DNA from: Actinernus sp. WN-2022
Taxonomy: Eukaryota; Cnidaria; Anthozoa; Actiniaria; Actinernidae
Direction: 5' to 3'
Assembly (NCBI GenBank): GCA_030867875.1
Contig: JAOWCC010000936.1
Coordinates: 15,322,095-15,386,094, forward strand
Length of the DNA: 64,000 nt
The position numbers and the translations under genes were made by a program. The notes beneath the pieces were generated by a model. The model was not told the DNA's origin and did not search any database. It saw only the letters and a list, made by a program, of their open reading frames with translations. Positions 45,813 through 59,095 of this stretch are shown piece after piece (the stretch's first letter is position 1; each line of letters begins with the position of its first letter).

Positions 45813-47679
45813 TATACAGTCCTGGAGCCTGATTGAGCTACATGTAACCAGGATTAAGGGTTTGTTAGTGCGTTTCTAACTAGTTGTAATATTAGAGTGC
45901 AGAATGACATGTTTTACCAAAAGAACCAGAATCCTCTGGATTAGATGCTAATCAGGCTTCATACAAGGGCTCTGCTATATAGTTTTCGAGTTTTAGGAAA
46001 AAGGGATAAAATACTGGAGAGATTAAAATAATATGACATATTGACCTTTTTAATATCCATAAAACTTCAAAGTCCTATAAATTTTATCCTACCCTCTTCA
46101 TTTCTGGCCTTGTAGTCATAATACTGTACATGATCCCAGCTACATTTACCTATTTAAAGGGGGTGGGGATGCGCAGCAAGAATGATGTGTGCGATTTGCT
46201 TTGGTATTTCAGAATTTTTTATCAGAAAATAAATCAGAACAATATTACATGTATGCTGTAACTAAGGTAACTCCAGTAGAATATAGCAAATTAATATTGC
46301 CTGGTTCAAAAAATACTATTGATTTTGAGGGTCAGTGTTATCTTACCCCAGAATATAAAAAAACATAAGTGTTTTTCGTGATCCAACATTAAGCTGGAGC
46401 CAATCAGCTATCTTAGGACCAATTTATTTGACATAATATATTGAATCCAAGCATTGTACCCAACCTGACCGATGCCTGAGGTTAGGCTCTAAGCGAAAGG
46501 AGGCCTTTGTTACTGATTTAATAAATCAGTAATTCATTAATATGTATATTTCTGATTTACCTGACAGAAGGGATATAGACACCAATGGAAATCTGTTCCA
46601 TATTCGGCAGTATCCCACAGGTTGTATCAATTTTTTTTCCACTGCCATAATGTGCTGTATATGCACTCTGAACAGATTCCAGTTTTGCCATCAAAATATT
46701 GTGATGCAGCACATGTACCAAGTGAGGTGTGTTCTTTATTTAGTTTGGCATGGGATAAAATAGTTCTGCAATGTTTTCTTGTGGTATCCCATGAATATTC
46801 CACCCCCCCCCCCCCCCCCCACCTACTGCTAAATAATGTACGGTCCCTAAGGGCTTGTGTGTATACTGAAAAATCAAGTTACTAACATTTCAGGATTCGT
46901 ATGTAATTAACAGGGGACTTTAATAATCTTTGTGTGTCTGTAACAAGCTAAACATATTCAATACAAAGTTGGTAATCACTTTGTATTTTTTGTATTTGCA
47001 TTCATGTAGACACTCTGTGACATAGAATCTGCAAACAAATGCAAATGGAAACAACAATATAGATAATATTGATAACTAATTTCTTAGTCTTGATTTGTCC
47101 AGAAACCCATATAGCTGCATATACTGTGCTGTCATTGGGGTATCATAACTTTATCTTTCAAACACACAGAGTTATGGCATTGGATTTTGATGCAGATCAA
47201 CCTCCAAAATTTCACAATCTACACAAAATAATCTTTGAAAATGTGAAGGTGGTGATGAATGTCACCCTCTCTAAAGCAGACAATTCCCATTTATCTGCAA
47301 ATATACCACAGTGGTGATTATTTATTGCCCATTTCTTGGCAAAGTCCATACTTCCTCTTCCCACACTTAACCGCTTGAAGAAAACAATGTACACCCTTTT
47401 CCTGAAACAAATAGAATATTTCTTATCAAAGGTACAAAAATAGGAAAGCAACCTAAAATATGACACTGGAGGTATATAGTGTTCAATTTAATTAAACTAC
47501 CACTGTCCAATTGTGCACCTTTTACATTGTATGGGAAGGGGGTGGCTATTAAAAAGTCCTGTGGGAAAGGGAAAAATGCTGAAAAGAGGAAGTGCATGCA
47601 CATTAAAAACAATTCTGCTTACTCCGAGTGACTACAAATGACAATTTGTGCAAGATAAATATCTCCCTAGCCATTTCCT

Positions 47680-47940
47680 ATATAATGAACAGCTTGCACT
47701 CAAATAATTTGCTGTAAAAAAACAAAATTTCAAAGGATGCAATTCTTTTGCCATGCAGCTCATGGAAATAAATAATATTGCAGCAACCTCTTGGGTAAAC
47801 TGTACTGGAATAATGATGTAATTTGCTATAATAAAAAATAAATAAAGGATGCATTCCTTTTCCCATGAAGCTATGGAAATAAATATATTGCAGCAACCTC
47901 TTGGGTAAACTGGAATAATGATGTAATGAACGATAGAGAA
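47680..47940. repeat. ~120-bp tandem duplication
   Basis: Two successive copies with AAAGGATGCA, CATGGAAATAAAT-like and GCAGCAACCTCTTGGGTAAA blocks followed by GGAATAATGATGTAAT. The overlapping short ORFs are explained by the duplication. Confidence 0.8.
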
Positions 47941-48899
47941 CATATGTGCTCCTCATTGTCCCAACAACAACGACCTGAGCACTTTATGCGATTCTGTACA
48001 ACTTGTACGTCATATTCGAACCGCTAATTCCCTATAAACGAATTTTCTATTAGGAACAACGTAAAAATGGACAGAGTTGCCTTATTTTAGCTTACCTTAT
48101 TTGTTAGCTTTGCTTCTGTCATATAAAGCTCAAAGGTTTGCATTTGGCCTTGTTCTCGCGTAAACTTTATATACATGCAAGTACCCCTTCCTCCATTCGT
48201 GGCACATTGACTTTGGTACTGCACTTGGCTTTGTTATTATGGTTCTTGGGTAGGAAAAGGTAAACACCGACAGCGACCATTACGAATCAAGAGTGAGTAA
48301 ATTCAACTTTCGTTCTCTCCGGCCTGATTCTCACAAATGTTTACTCCGCCTGCAACAATGGAGCCGTAAGCACTCTAACTACGTTGTTAATCTTCTACCA
48401 ACACCACACGATTGATAACGAAGAGTTGATTTATACTAGTTTCCGTGTTTTGCTAACATGCAAACAAATGACAAAGGTGTAACAGAAGGTCGGCACAGAG
48501 AGAATCGCACGCGAGGCTAAAACAATAAAAGCCTCGGTTTCATGAAAATCAAAACAAAAACAGAGGCGCGCAAAGCACCAAGGTCCGTACTGGGCCTTTA
48601 AGTTTTTTACACCTCATGTTTTTTTTTTTTTTTTCTTTCTGTATCTTTATTATTTTTATACATTCATACAGTTTAATATAAATGATAGATACAGGGAGGA
48701 CTAGATAAACCCTACTGGGCTTTTACAAGTCAGTCCTCCATATTGATAAATTATATCATGCAATGAATTTTTGTGATCAGGTAAAAAACGATACATTGAA
48801 CTTAAATGATAATAATAATGAAATAATAATAATAAAATTCATAAAATTCATAACTAGTACTTAACTAAATTTGTTTGGACAGTTTTGCTGGACCTATAT

Positions 48900-49821
48900 C
48901 TATGTCTGCGATAGGAGATATATTTTCAAATTTTTTTTAAACTGGATTTTTGTTTTTGACTGCTTTAGGACTAAGGGTACAGTGTTCCATAAGTCACATC
49001 CCTTTGATTTAACAGAAAACTTTCCATAATTAGTTCTATACCGTTCCTTATGGATGTAATTACATTTTCTTGTATTGTGATTATGTACCTTATTATTTAA
49101 GGTGAAGTATTTATCAAAATATGTTGGCAAATGTTTGTTATTAAAATCATACACAAATTGGCTAATGCACAGATCATTGATCTGATAGAGATTTAATATT
49201 TTTAGTTTTTGAAATAAAGGAGAAGATTTCGTATCATATGATGAGAATGTCATTATTCTAATTGCTTTTTTTTTGTATATTATAAAGTTTCTTTAATCTT
49301 GCTGGATAATTATTAGCCCAGCTAATATTACTATAATACAGATATGGATAGACTAAAGTGTTATATAGAGTTATAAGTGTACGAGTAGTTAGGTAATAGC
49401 GGGCTTTGCAGATGATACCGATAGATTTTGCTATTTTATTAGCTATGTAATTTATGTGCTGAGTCCAATTTAAATGCTCGTCAATGATTACCCCTAAAAA
49501 ATTAGTTTCATTAACCTGAATTAATTCATTGTCATCTATATTGATCTTAAGTGAGTTCTTCATTTGTTTTTTTTTAGACTTGAAAATTATATAATTTGTC
49601 TTTTTCAGGTTAAGTGTTAGTTGATTATCTTTGAACCATTGACTTATCTTTTTGATTTCATCATTCACTGTTTGGTTTAGTTTAACTATGTTATTACCTG
49701 AGTAAAACAAGTTTGTTTCGTCTGCAAAGATAATAAATGATGTTAATTTGCTACTCATATATATATCATTAATGTATAATAAAAAAAGGAAAGGGCCTAA
49801 GACTCCTTGATTACATCCCAA
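48900..49821 (-). pseudogene. LINE ORF2, RT C-terminal part
   Basis: Begins inside RT at the motif-B-like CNQGVLGPFLFLLYINDI, then motif C as FADETNLFYS (second Asp of the usual FADD is Glu), motif D/E region (LTLNLKKTNYIIF, FLGVIIDEHLNW), the thumb YPYLYYSNISWANNY, and after a frame break at about 49255 the C-terminal domain with HNTRKCNYI and LWNTVPLVLK. Motif A and the fingers are missing, so the enzyme is dead. Confidence 0.88.
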
Positions 49822-49879
49822 GATTTTTTTAATACTACTTTTACAGTTTTCTATTCTGTCATTAAAGTACTTTTTCTTT

Positions 49880-51390
49880 GCAATCCGTATTATGTGATTC
49901 AGCTTATTTCTATAAGTTTATACTTTATGTTGTTTACTGCCGAAGGTTTTTTAAGAGACCGTTGATGTAATGTTTCCTTAGTCATTGAAGACTTTATAAT
50001 TCCCTGTGTAATCCATGGATTTTCTTGTTTTCGTTTTTGATGTGTCTTTATTATTTTTACTGGGAAGTGTTTATTATATTTATCTTGAAATGTATTTATA
50101 AATGCTTTAAAAGATGTTTGCGGGTTATCACAATCATTTTTTCCATCCCAAGCTATAGTTTTAATTTCTTCTTTAAACATATAAATTCTGTCTTTGTTTA
50201 CAATTCTAATTTTCTGCATCTTTACTGTTTCTTTAGCAATTATCTTATTTTTCGTTATCAAAAAGATAGGCAAATAATCTGAGATGTCATTAAAAAGTAT
50301 TCCGCTAGTTTGTACATTATTTATATTACTTGTAAAAATATTATCGATAAGTGTTGCTGTAGTTCTCGTTATACGTGTAGGTTTTAATATTGTTGGGAGT
50401 AATGAAGACGATAGCATTTGACTTAGAAATCTGTTGGAGTATTCACATTTTTCATGTTTAAGTAAGTCAATATTAAAATCACCCAGTATATAACTGTGTT
50501 TAAATTCTCTATCAATTTTACTCAGTGCTGCTGTGATTTTTTTTTTCAAACTCACTATATTTGTCATTTGGTGGTCTATACACAACTCCCACGATTTTAT
50601 TTTTCCCTTTATTATTTTCAATTTCAATAAAAATACTTTCAATATTGTCACTTGAGCATTCCTTATTAATGTCATTTCTTACTTTAACTTTTATATTGTC
50701 TTTAACATAAACACAGACTCCACCTCCAGTTTTGGATTTGCGATTAACTTTGTACATTCTATAACCCGGTATATTATAGTCGGAACTATTACTAGTTTCA
50801 TCTAGCCAAGTTTCTGTGATGGCTATTATACTAAAAGAGAATTTTAGCAGATTTAGGTAATTTAATAGCTTATCAAATTTATTTCTTAGACTTCTTATAT
50901 TTAAAGTTAGTAATGAAAATTGATTTTCACTCATTGTATCCTTTTCTTTAAATAGATCAATAAAGTCATTAGTCAAATAGTACTTCGAGTTATTAGGTGT
51001 TATTGGATTATTGTTATAATAGTTCAAGTCTGGATTCATACTATCTATAATTTCGCTATGAAAAGGGTTAAATATTAAGTTTTCCAATCTGTCTTTGTCT
51101 TTTTCTGTTATGTTAGTTTTCAAGTTATCAATTGCATCCGTAAAGTCTTGAGTGTCGAGATGACTGAAAGGCAGATCTAATTTACACGTTGTACAGATAA
51201 AATAGTTTTCATTTTTTAAATTTTTAAGGCTATTTTTATCAACACCTAGACAATTTATATTCAAGTGGAAATATCTACTACAAATGCGGCATTCGATGTG
51301 ATTTCCTTCTAAATTATAATTACATGTATTACATATTAGTTCTGCTTTGCTTGCAATGGTTTCTGTTGCTGTTGATGTTGATTTTCACTT
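49880..51390 (-). pseudogene. LINE ORF2 N-terminus: PHD and EEP endonuclease
   Basis: Starts with a PHD-like finger (ICNTC, ECRICSRYFHLNINCLG, CTTC) at about 51340-51210, then the apurinic-type endonuclease: LLTLNIRSLRNKFD, ITETWLDET, GGGVCVYVKDN, VGVVYRPPND, a frameshift near 50520-50560, then ILGDFNIDLL and TLIDNIFTSN with SDYLPIFL where SDH is usual. The linker with NPWITQGI follows. The endonuclease nicks target DNA in the family. No in-frame ATG precedes the PHD before the TGA near 51390, suggesting reinitiation after ORF1, as in other LINEs. Confidence 0.85.
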
Positions 51391-51418
51391 ACTGATCTCT
51401 TACTTACATTTGTATTAA

Positions 51419-52213
51419 TTATCCCAAATATGCTTGACCGTTGATAATGAGCTTATCCTTAATCAAGATTGCTTTGTGGCCTTCTGCTCTGGCTTTCTTG
51501 TAAATAGGATAGAGCCTTTTTCTTTCTTCTTGGATTTCTTTTGGGAATTGGTCGCTTATTCCAATGTTTGTGCCTTTAAGTTTGTACGACAGCTTCTTGA
51601 TACTTTCCTTATCCTGGTATCTCAGAAATTTGACCACAATTGGGCTTGGTTTTCGTTTAGGGCCGCGTCTGTTTCCAAGTCTGTGTGCCCGTTCAATCTC
51701 AATCTCTTCTGTTGCATTTTCTATCTCTAGCTTGTTTTCCAATAGCTCTGTTATTTTTTCCTGAACTCGTTCTGGCTGATCGGCATTCGTCTCTTCAGTA
51801 ATGTTGAATAAGATTAAATTACTCCTCATGGAATGTGCACGCACATCAACAATCTCACGTTCCAATTTGGCTTTTTCTTTCTCGATTTTCTCGATTGTTG
51901 ATTCCACCTTCTTAAGCCTCTCTTCGTGAACACTTTGTAGCGTTTGAACTTCAGCGACTACGTCGTGCTGATAGCTGAGGGAGTATTTCAACTCACCGAT
52001 ATCCGCGTCGATGTTATTGAGTCGGGCTTCGATGAGGTCGAGCTTATCCAGCTTGTTGAGTTTTTCGTTCATGGAGGTTATTAGTTTCATAATTTGTTCC
52101 ATATTTATATCATTTACCTTTTCCAATTTCGCTTGTTTTGAACTAGGCTTCACTGGGGTACTAGTTATGGAATTATTTAGATCTTTTACAGAGCGCTTAG
52201 TTGTTCCTGCCAT
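51419..52213 (-). CDS. LINE ORF1 protein (L1 ORF1p-like)
   Basis: A 264-residue intact frame starting MAGTTKRS. Residues ~35-130 form a coiled coil (EKVNDINMEQIMKLITSMNE onward), followed by an RRM-like/transposase-22-type domain (RAHSMRSNLILFNITEE, IEIERAHRLG, PIVVKFLRYQDKESI) and a C-terminal domain (YPIYKKARAEGHKAILIKDK). This is the layout of L1-type ORF1p, a trimeric RNA-binding chaperone coating element RNA. It is the only LINE reading frame still uninterrupted; the element as a whole is defective. Confidence 0.85.
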   Translation of the reverse strand: MAGTTKRSVKDLNNSITSTPVKPSSKQAKLEKVNDINMEQIMKLITSMNEKLNKLDKLDLIEARLNNIDADIGELKYSLSYQHDVVAEVQTLQSVHEERLKKVESTIEKIEKEKAKLEREIVDVRAHSMRSNLILFNITEETNADQPERVQEKITELLENKLEIENATEEIEIERAHRLGNRRGPKRKPSPIVVKFLRYQDKESIKKLSYKLKGTNIGISDQFPKEIQEERKRLYPIYKKARAEGHKAILIKDKLIINGQAYLG

Positions 52214-52230
52214 CGTTGATTATTGCTAAA

Positions 52231-55200
52231 CTTATGTTTGGTCTATAGATAGCATTTACTGCGAAATTTACCTTAACCGCGCGTTCGGTTCATCCCGCAT
52301 CGCCAGTTTTGCTTACCAAAAATGGCCCACTAGGATATATCTGAATTTGCTGTATGGCAGAATTCAATGGGAGTGGAGAAAATAGTGACCCCCAATGTAT
52401 GGACTCTCTAAATGTCAGTACTGGAAATCCATGGACTGGAGGTCAATGTTTTCTCACCAACCAGATACAACCGTCCACATCAATAATAACAACAAATCAA
52501 AGTTAATAATATTTGTGTCCGATTGATGCACTTTTTAACATGCCAATGCTACAAAACAATAACAATTCTATGTATACACTCATTACCAAAAATTACCTAG
52601 AAAAATGTAAAAGCTTAAAAGCAAGAGGAATTATATGGGGTAAACTTGATACGTGATACTGATAGGGACGATTTTTCATTTGTTCTGCGACTTGTTTGCT
52701 ACCGAACTCGGAAGAGTTCGTTTGCTGTCCCGAAGGACGATTTGTAAGTGTTAGTCACTACTCTCCATAGATGTACTTGCCTCCATAGATCAACATGCCT
52801 CAACGGGCAGACTGTCCAGCGATATTGCAGATTGGTATTGTCTCTGCATCTGGGATGAGTCGATTGCCAAGCGAAACGAGATACAATCGGTCTCCTTCGG
52901 GAGTTCGGCTTCGATAAGGTCAAGAAAATTTGTATCGTCTCTGCTGATCTGGTTAGAATTGTCACACGACAGCGCTGAAAATCTCATAAAAGAATATTGT
53001 CTTCCTCTCGAACATCACTAAAACGTTTGTGACCTTCCTGCTATGAATAAAGCGGAGTTTGACATGATATTGAGAAAATATGGATACGTTTTGTTACATC
53101 CGGGATATATCTTCTGAGACCGGCCGGTGACCATTAATTCAAGGAAATGGTATGCTTGCGAAAAGGTATATGCGTGTGGTCACCCTGTGTTGTACGTCAA
53201 GATTAGTGTTGCTGCTCGCTACGCTCGCAGCAAATAGCCCAACCTGTGAAAACGCTGTGACAGCTATATAACAGATATGGACGGCTTGGACACTCCTGGG
53301 CATGGGCTTCTGCCTTTTGTGATAAAATTTTACAGGGAGGTTTTTTAATTGTAATTTTTCTGGTGTATTAACTCGAACATCCCAACAATTCCCTGCATTA
53401 TCTCTAGCAACATGTAAATGAAGACATGTCTGCAAATTGATATAATATATCCCTCGGATTTATTGTTTATTCGCCTTGAACAATTTGTTCAGCCGGTCTT
53501 GCGTGACACCGATGTCACGTTACCCTCTCTGAGAATGATTTGGACCAATAATCCAATGCTACATGTATTATACCTGGTTAAGTTATAAGGATGTATAATC
53601 ATTGCCCACTATCATCAAACGCAATAGATCTGCTAATCGTAGATTTTTTATTTCACTGTGAAGCGACATACAGCAAGAACAACTGCCCTAGCGAGACAAT
53701 AATAACTTAATTTCGCGGGAAATTGCCTGGGTCTTTCGAAGGTCAGCGAGTTTTACTTATGTAAACATCACATATTTACACTTTTACCTCTTCCTCCGTC
53801 TTTTCGAGGTAAAGTAAAAGTCTTCTGAGCCATTTTTATTAGGTACTTTGACAAAGATACACGCCAGATTGGTCGTATCAAGTATGACTGACAATTTGGC
53901 GGGAACAAAAGTTAATATATGCACATTTTAAGCTATTTCTCACACGGCTCACGCTAATTCATTGAGTAGTGCCAATCAATACCATGCAGATTTTTGATAT
54001 CCATTGTGTAGGCTACTGAAAAATGATTTTTGTGTCGAAATAAACTACCACACTTTTGAGAAACAGCCCCTTAAAAATGACTCAATTCTGGTGATTTTCG
54101 TGATAAGCTAAAATACCGAATTGTATCCGATTATTAAAAAAAAGAATTTCACCGACTAGAGTTTTTCAAACATGAACACGCTATTTATATTAAATGGTAG
54201 ATAATACACACAAAATGTAGCAAAGTCGTCAGCTGTGCCTAGTGACTTTGATAGTCTATCAAAGTTAGGCAAGATTTTACTGTTTTCTACGGCCTGTCTA
54301 GTCCAAAAATGGAGGGGGTGGTCAAAAACGAAAAGGCGAGTGGAACTCTAATTACCATCGTTCGTAATCTTGTCATATACCTACTAAGTGCTGAAAAATT
54401 AAGGGAATCGGCCAACCGGTACCCCCATCTTTTGGCAAAACAACGTTCTTTTCCTGTAGAGTTAGATTAATCACAGGAATTTTGACGTATTTTGATCAGA
54501 AATCTCAGAAAATGGTGTTTCTTCTAACCTAACCCTAACCTCTAGCTCTCAAATAAATAAATTATGAGATAGATCTGAGACAAAGGCATTATGGGATCGA
54601 AAGACCAGAATAGTTAGAGACTGTCATTTACTCTTTGAAAAATACTGGAAAGTGCGTTATTAGTATTGGTATTGGAACCGGGCGGCACACTTCCACCCAA
54701 AAACGTTGTTTGGATAGCTGATACTATTTGCAGTGCATGTTGGCTTAACTTACCATAGGGAATTTGGGGCTAAGTGTTATTGTCATCATACGTTTAGCAT
54801 GTAGATTGCCATGAGCCTATTGTTCCTCACGCATTTTTTCTCGCTTAACGCTTATACAGGTTTATATTACGCCATTGGTATTACTAGTTGCTTCGCCTTT
54901 CATGATTTAGTTTTTATTCCCCATTCATCCGTACGCTTGGCATCAGTTGCCAGAGTAATTCGCGCACACGTGCTCCATTTGTGCCGTGCTGTTTTTATTC
55001 GATTGGTTAGTCTTTATGTTCTATTTGTTTTATTTCATTCATTTTGGGAGTATACGTATTGTAGCGTTTATGCTGTCTAGTACCCCTCCGCCGACAACCC
55101 CTTCCCCATCACCTCCCCACCCCTCCCCCACCCCGCCCTATTCCCCATGGCAGCGTGAAAGGGATACTAATTACCTAGTCGGATTACTGACGCTCAGGCT

Positions 55201-58200
55201 GCCATCCCCTGCGTTTCCCGCGTTCCCACATTCCACTGCAATTAACCCGACTTGGCTCTGGCCGCTATTCTGGTCGTGCTCCCCAAGGGATGGCACCCTC
55301 TCTCCCTTCCCCTTCCCAGTTTCCAGCCTTACTCCATGCCCGTTTGTCTGTCTTTTACTCTGGATGGTGCCGCCACAGTATTGACCTACATAATAGACCT
55401 CCTAGTTATTAGTTTGTTGGGCGGACATGATGAGTCATGTGGGCTGGCACAATACCCACACCACATCCTATTACTTGATGCTGGCCCAATTCCTACGCCC
55501 TGGAAGTACGACTGAGTTGCTTTCCGCTGGGGTACCCTTACCGCTGGCTCCTCTTCTATCTACTCCGACATAACACCTTGAAGGACTACGTCAATGCCTT
55601 TCCCTCCCCGGCCCTCGAATTCAGTTTAAATTCGTTTGATACTCGCATAAACCGCTTATCCCGTATAAGTCTGGGTGTGGTGAGTATGGGTGTTTTGAGT
55701 ATGGGTATTCTCCCTAGCTGGCCGGGGGTATGAGTCATGGAGTTCCCTGATCTCGCGCGGACGACAATGCCCATTCTTATTGCACGAGCTGAAAGGGATG
55801 ATGCGAATAGGATACTAATCTGTCCTCATTTATCCTTTATTTTTCTTTATAGTACAACCAGCCAGGCGCATAGCAAATTAACGGCATTGTTTCACTGGAC
55901 ATTCGTTCAGTGCATTTCACAATCTCTCCGGGCGCTTCAATTTCAACATTCCAGAGGATCCACTGCACTCGTTGACGTGCTAGTTACCAGGACTTATGCA
56001 TAGGGGTCTATAGGTAGACTTTATCAAAGTCCTTCTTAGCCCCCGCACGAAGGACTTTTCCCACTTGCAGCGCGCTAAATTTACCGGTTGATTTTTCAAC
56101 CAGAGGCGTGGTTTATGACGTACTAAGATTTGCCCAATCATACAGCGTTAATTTTTCATGCATTGTATGTTGACGTGTCAAGTCAGTCGACCGTGGATGT
56201 GCTATTTACAATTTGATTGTACTCAGAAAGAGTTTTTCAAAGGCGCGAAATGTAAGCTCCGCCCCTGAAACGTGTTTTCACGCCAAAACATAATCCCCCG
56301 ATTCATTTTCCTGCAAGTGAAACAAGTCGAACTCGCCTCTGGCTTCGATTCTCGCTCTCGCTTTTTGACCCAGAAATCGCTTACCCAGTGACTCAGCGAG
56401 TTCGACTTGGAGAAAGTCTAGTCTATAGGCTGCACAACTAGCGGGTTTATTTAACAGCAAGATAACTTTATTACAATTACTATTTTAGAAGTCACAAGCA
56501 ATGATCGATCGCGCGGCAATTTAGGTCCACAGTCTTCCATTATCTTAGCATTTATTTCAGTAGCATTTTAGTCTTCCAGTATTTCAGCAACGGTTGTAGC
56601 TACAGGCCTTTATTAATTGCAAAGAGTATATCGTGATACCTTCAAGGATTTGATTTATAGCTGTAAGCATTAAATAGCTTCCATGTACGTTTCACGTACT
56701 TAGTATATATGTTTCACTTTTTTCTATATCGTCCTGAGTCCCACCTTCGTGTATACTAGCTACTACATATACACCAGGGCCCGCCCAGCTGTTCGAAGCA
56801 AGGGTAAGCTCTACCCCGGTGTTAAATCGCTAACCTGAGGTTAAACCATACAGATTATAATTACACATTTAGCGCTATCCTTGGGATAAAGTTACCCTTC
56901 CTTCGAACAACCGAACCCAGGACAATAAGATATACATGAAGTCATGTCATCAGATCAAAAAGTGAGCATTCTGTTTGGAAAACTGATGAACTGAGTCTAA
57001 CCGGGATAAGGCGAATTTTGTTGTGATAGCTGAATAGAATATACAACCAAAACATAAACGACCACTAAGAAACAAAAAAACTATCAGTTTTTTTGGCGTC
57101 TCGCATTTTGCCAGTTACCATCCACTCTTTCGAGCATTTACTCTTGAATGCCAGAAAGTACTGCGAACTCAGTGCTCGTTTTTGAAATAGAAAAACAACA
57201 ACACGTATTGCTAAATGCTTGAGTTGTAGTCGGTTCTAATTACGCCATGCATTTCAGTGCATGCCAGATCTTCTTTCGTCAAATGTGAGAAATTTCGATC
57301 CAAATTCCGTAAAACTCCTATCAGCCCCAGAAACACTCAACAGCTTGCCATTTCAGTCGAAGAAACCTTCGGTTTCAGCAAAATAATGGCTAAGAATGGC
57401 CGAAAACTTTGCACTCCAAGGAAATGTGTTCACGTGCACAGTGCTAGCCATCTAATTGGTTGATTGTGACTATTGCGCAAGAATCGCGATTTAAGAGCGA
57501 CTGCCTGTAAATATCGAGAATCGCCGGTCAACGGTGAAATTTCGGAATCCTTCATATTTTGTCAGAACATACCCTTGGATGAACAGTTTTAGGAAATCAT
57601 ATCAAAAAGTTCCAGCGCTTTTTTAATTTGGCGATTTTTACAAAAGACTGAAAATACGGCCCCAGAGCGGTTTTTGGCTTGTCGGAACGACCGAATCATT
57701 ACGCAACAACAAAAGCTAGGGAAGTCTTATACAATCTCCAATGGAATCATACTTCACACACGTATTAAAACAACTCTTTGATCTCAACATCCAGCAAGAA
57801 TATATTCCGATAGTGTAATTTATTCTTTTTTCTCCGCCTTTTTAAACATGCATGTTTTGGATGCCAAAACATAAAACAAAATAATGGCCAAGTTTTTTTA
57901 AATAAAAACTACACGGCATGAAAGCTTGGTTATTCTAGTTTAATCTAGCAAAGTGCCAACTTTGGAATCCAAATACAAACGTCCAAAATCATTTTTCAAC
58001 TACTATTAACTGGTCTTTTAAAGCTCTGAAAGTGAAATGTTACCTTTTGTACCTTTTTATCAGTCGAGATTTTGAGCCCGTTAATTGAATGGTAGCTATA
58101 TATAGATTCCCGTGCGAATCCGATCAAACATTGAAACAACAACAGAGTTGTTCCAGTCATAGAATTGGCCGAAATTCACCAGGCTGTGCTCATTAAATGC

Positions 58201-58866
58201 CTACACTTACATCGGAAGTACATTCTAAACGACAAATATATCAGATCCTGCAGTTATTTCTGAAGCCAAACGAAGACATTTTCATTCTCAAACATCTGAC
58301 CTGTCACCTATCAGTAACGCTAGCGAAGCGCCGGCTCAAAGAATACAACTCTAGTTTACAAGTCATGCTATGAGAACTAAAATAAATTCCTGCACCTTCT
58401 TTATAAGCCAATAGAAAGCTTAATTCAGATACATGGAGATATTTCCTCTAAACCTGTCTAAAATAGCCCGGTAAATATAATCATGATGACAAACAACTGA
58501 GCTGAAAATATACTACTCACCGACAAGAAGGCCCATTTCCACCACTTTTATTTATCCACCCGGACTATCCATTGTGGTACTCAGTATTTGAAAAGAAGTT
58601 AACTGCCCGAGGGTCCTAAACGCCAGGCTAAACGATATGCAATAACTTTGTAGTGAGTGATCATGGTGAACATAATGAAATGTGACACTACTGGAATGTA
58701 ACGCAACTCGTGTTACCCCGTTACTCGCATAAATTAAATACTTTCTGGGTGGAGCCTGAATAACGTGGACTTCGGATCCTATTATCGTAAATTTTCATGT
58801 TTGAATTCTAGCCGAAGCAAACAAAATGAAAACTACAACAAATATTTCAAATTAGTTTTCTGTTTA
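52231..58866. other. 6.6-kb region without recognised genes
   Basis: No family was recognised on either strand. Two overlapping minus frames at 52699-52987 and one at 53139-53435 show no domain marks. 55080-55150 is C-rich. A short stretch near 57300-57390 (CAGCTTGCCATTTCAGTCGA) resembles one near 14890, so it is dispersed repeat. CTAACCCTAACC near 54530 is only two telomere-like units. Confidence 0.45.
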
Positions 58867-59040
58867 GGCCATCCCAATAGAATGTTTCATTTCCCATCGC
58901 CCGACCGACCCAAGTTTTTTTGGGAAAGTAAAAAAAATACAAAGCTTGACACCGACCCAATTTTTTGGATAAGTAAACAAAAAGGATCGAAGCCCCCTTG
59001 AAAACCACTAACAAAACAGGAGCGCATTACTAGTATTATA
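58867..59040. repeat. Partial copy of GGCCATCCCAAT MITE family
   Basis: Starts GGCCATCCCAATAGAATG and shares the internal GACCGACCCAAGTTTTTTTG and ACAAAGCTTGACACCGACCC blocks with 16680-16871. The opposite end is not clear. It marks the probable left limit of the virus-like region. Confidence 0.65.
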
Positions 59041-59095
59041 AGCATGGCCTATACAATGTGGGTTCATTCGATCTAAAGGTGAGGTTGCTCGTTTT

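Larger units (their letters stand above)
43920..48597. mobile_element. 4.7-kb TTAA element, transposase not seen
   Basis: Ends AGGCCCAGTACGGACCTTG continuing to GCTTTGCGCGCC, matched inverted at 48564-48597, each bordered by TTAA (43916-43919, 48598-48601). TIR length about 34 bp. The size would allow an autonomous element, but no THAP, DDE or other transposase motif was recognised on either strand. It contains a SINE, a hairpin MITE and a tandem duplication. Kolobok or piggyBac are the candidate superfamilies. Confidence 0.72.
48616..52230 (-). mobile_element. Non-LTR retrotransposon (LINE), inactive
   Basis: Minus-strand LINE with ORF1, then ORF2 pieces and a 3' poly(A) (plus-strand T-run 48616-48635). 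The RT fingers/palm and part of the linker are deleted between 49821 and 49900, and frameshifts break ORF2. Clade looks CR1/Jockey-group-like from the EEP endonuclease and RT, with a PHD finger at the ORF2 start. Its 3' end is about 18 bp from the TTAA element edge. Confidence 0.87.

Noticed and set aside
47069..47317. Possible transposase of the TTAA element
   Set aside because: No THAP, DDE or zinc motifs; hydrophobic and low-information sequence.
54530..54545. Telomere-like CCCTAA sequence (also at 13505 and 20475)
   Set aside because: Only about two units each, so no interstitial telomere array.
54986..55515. Proline-rich open frames near 55 kb
   Set aside because: Caused by a C-rich tract; two frames are open over the same DNA and no homology was recognised.
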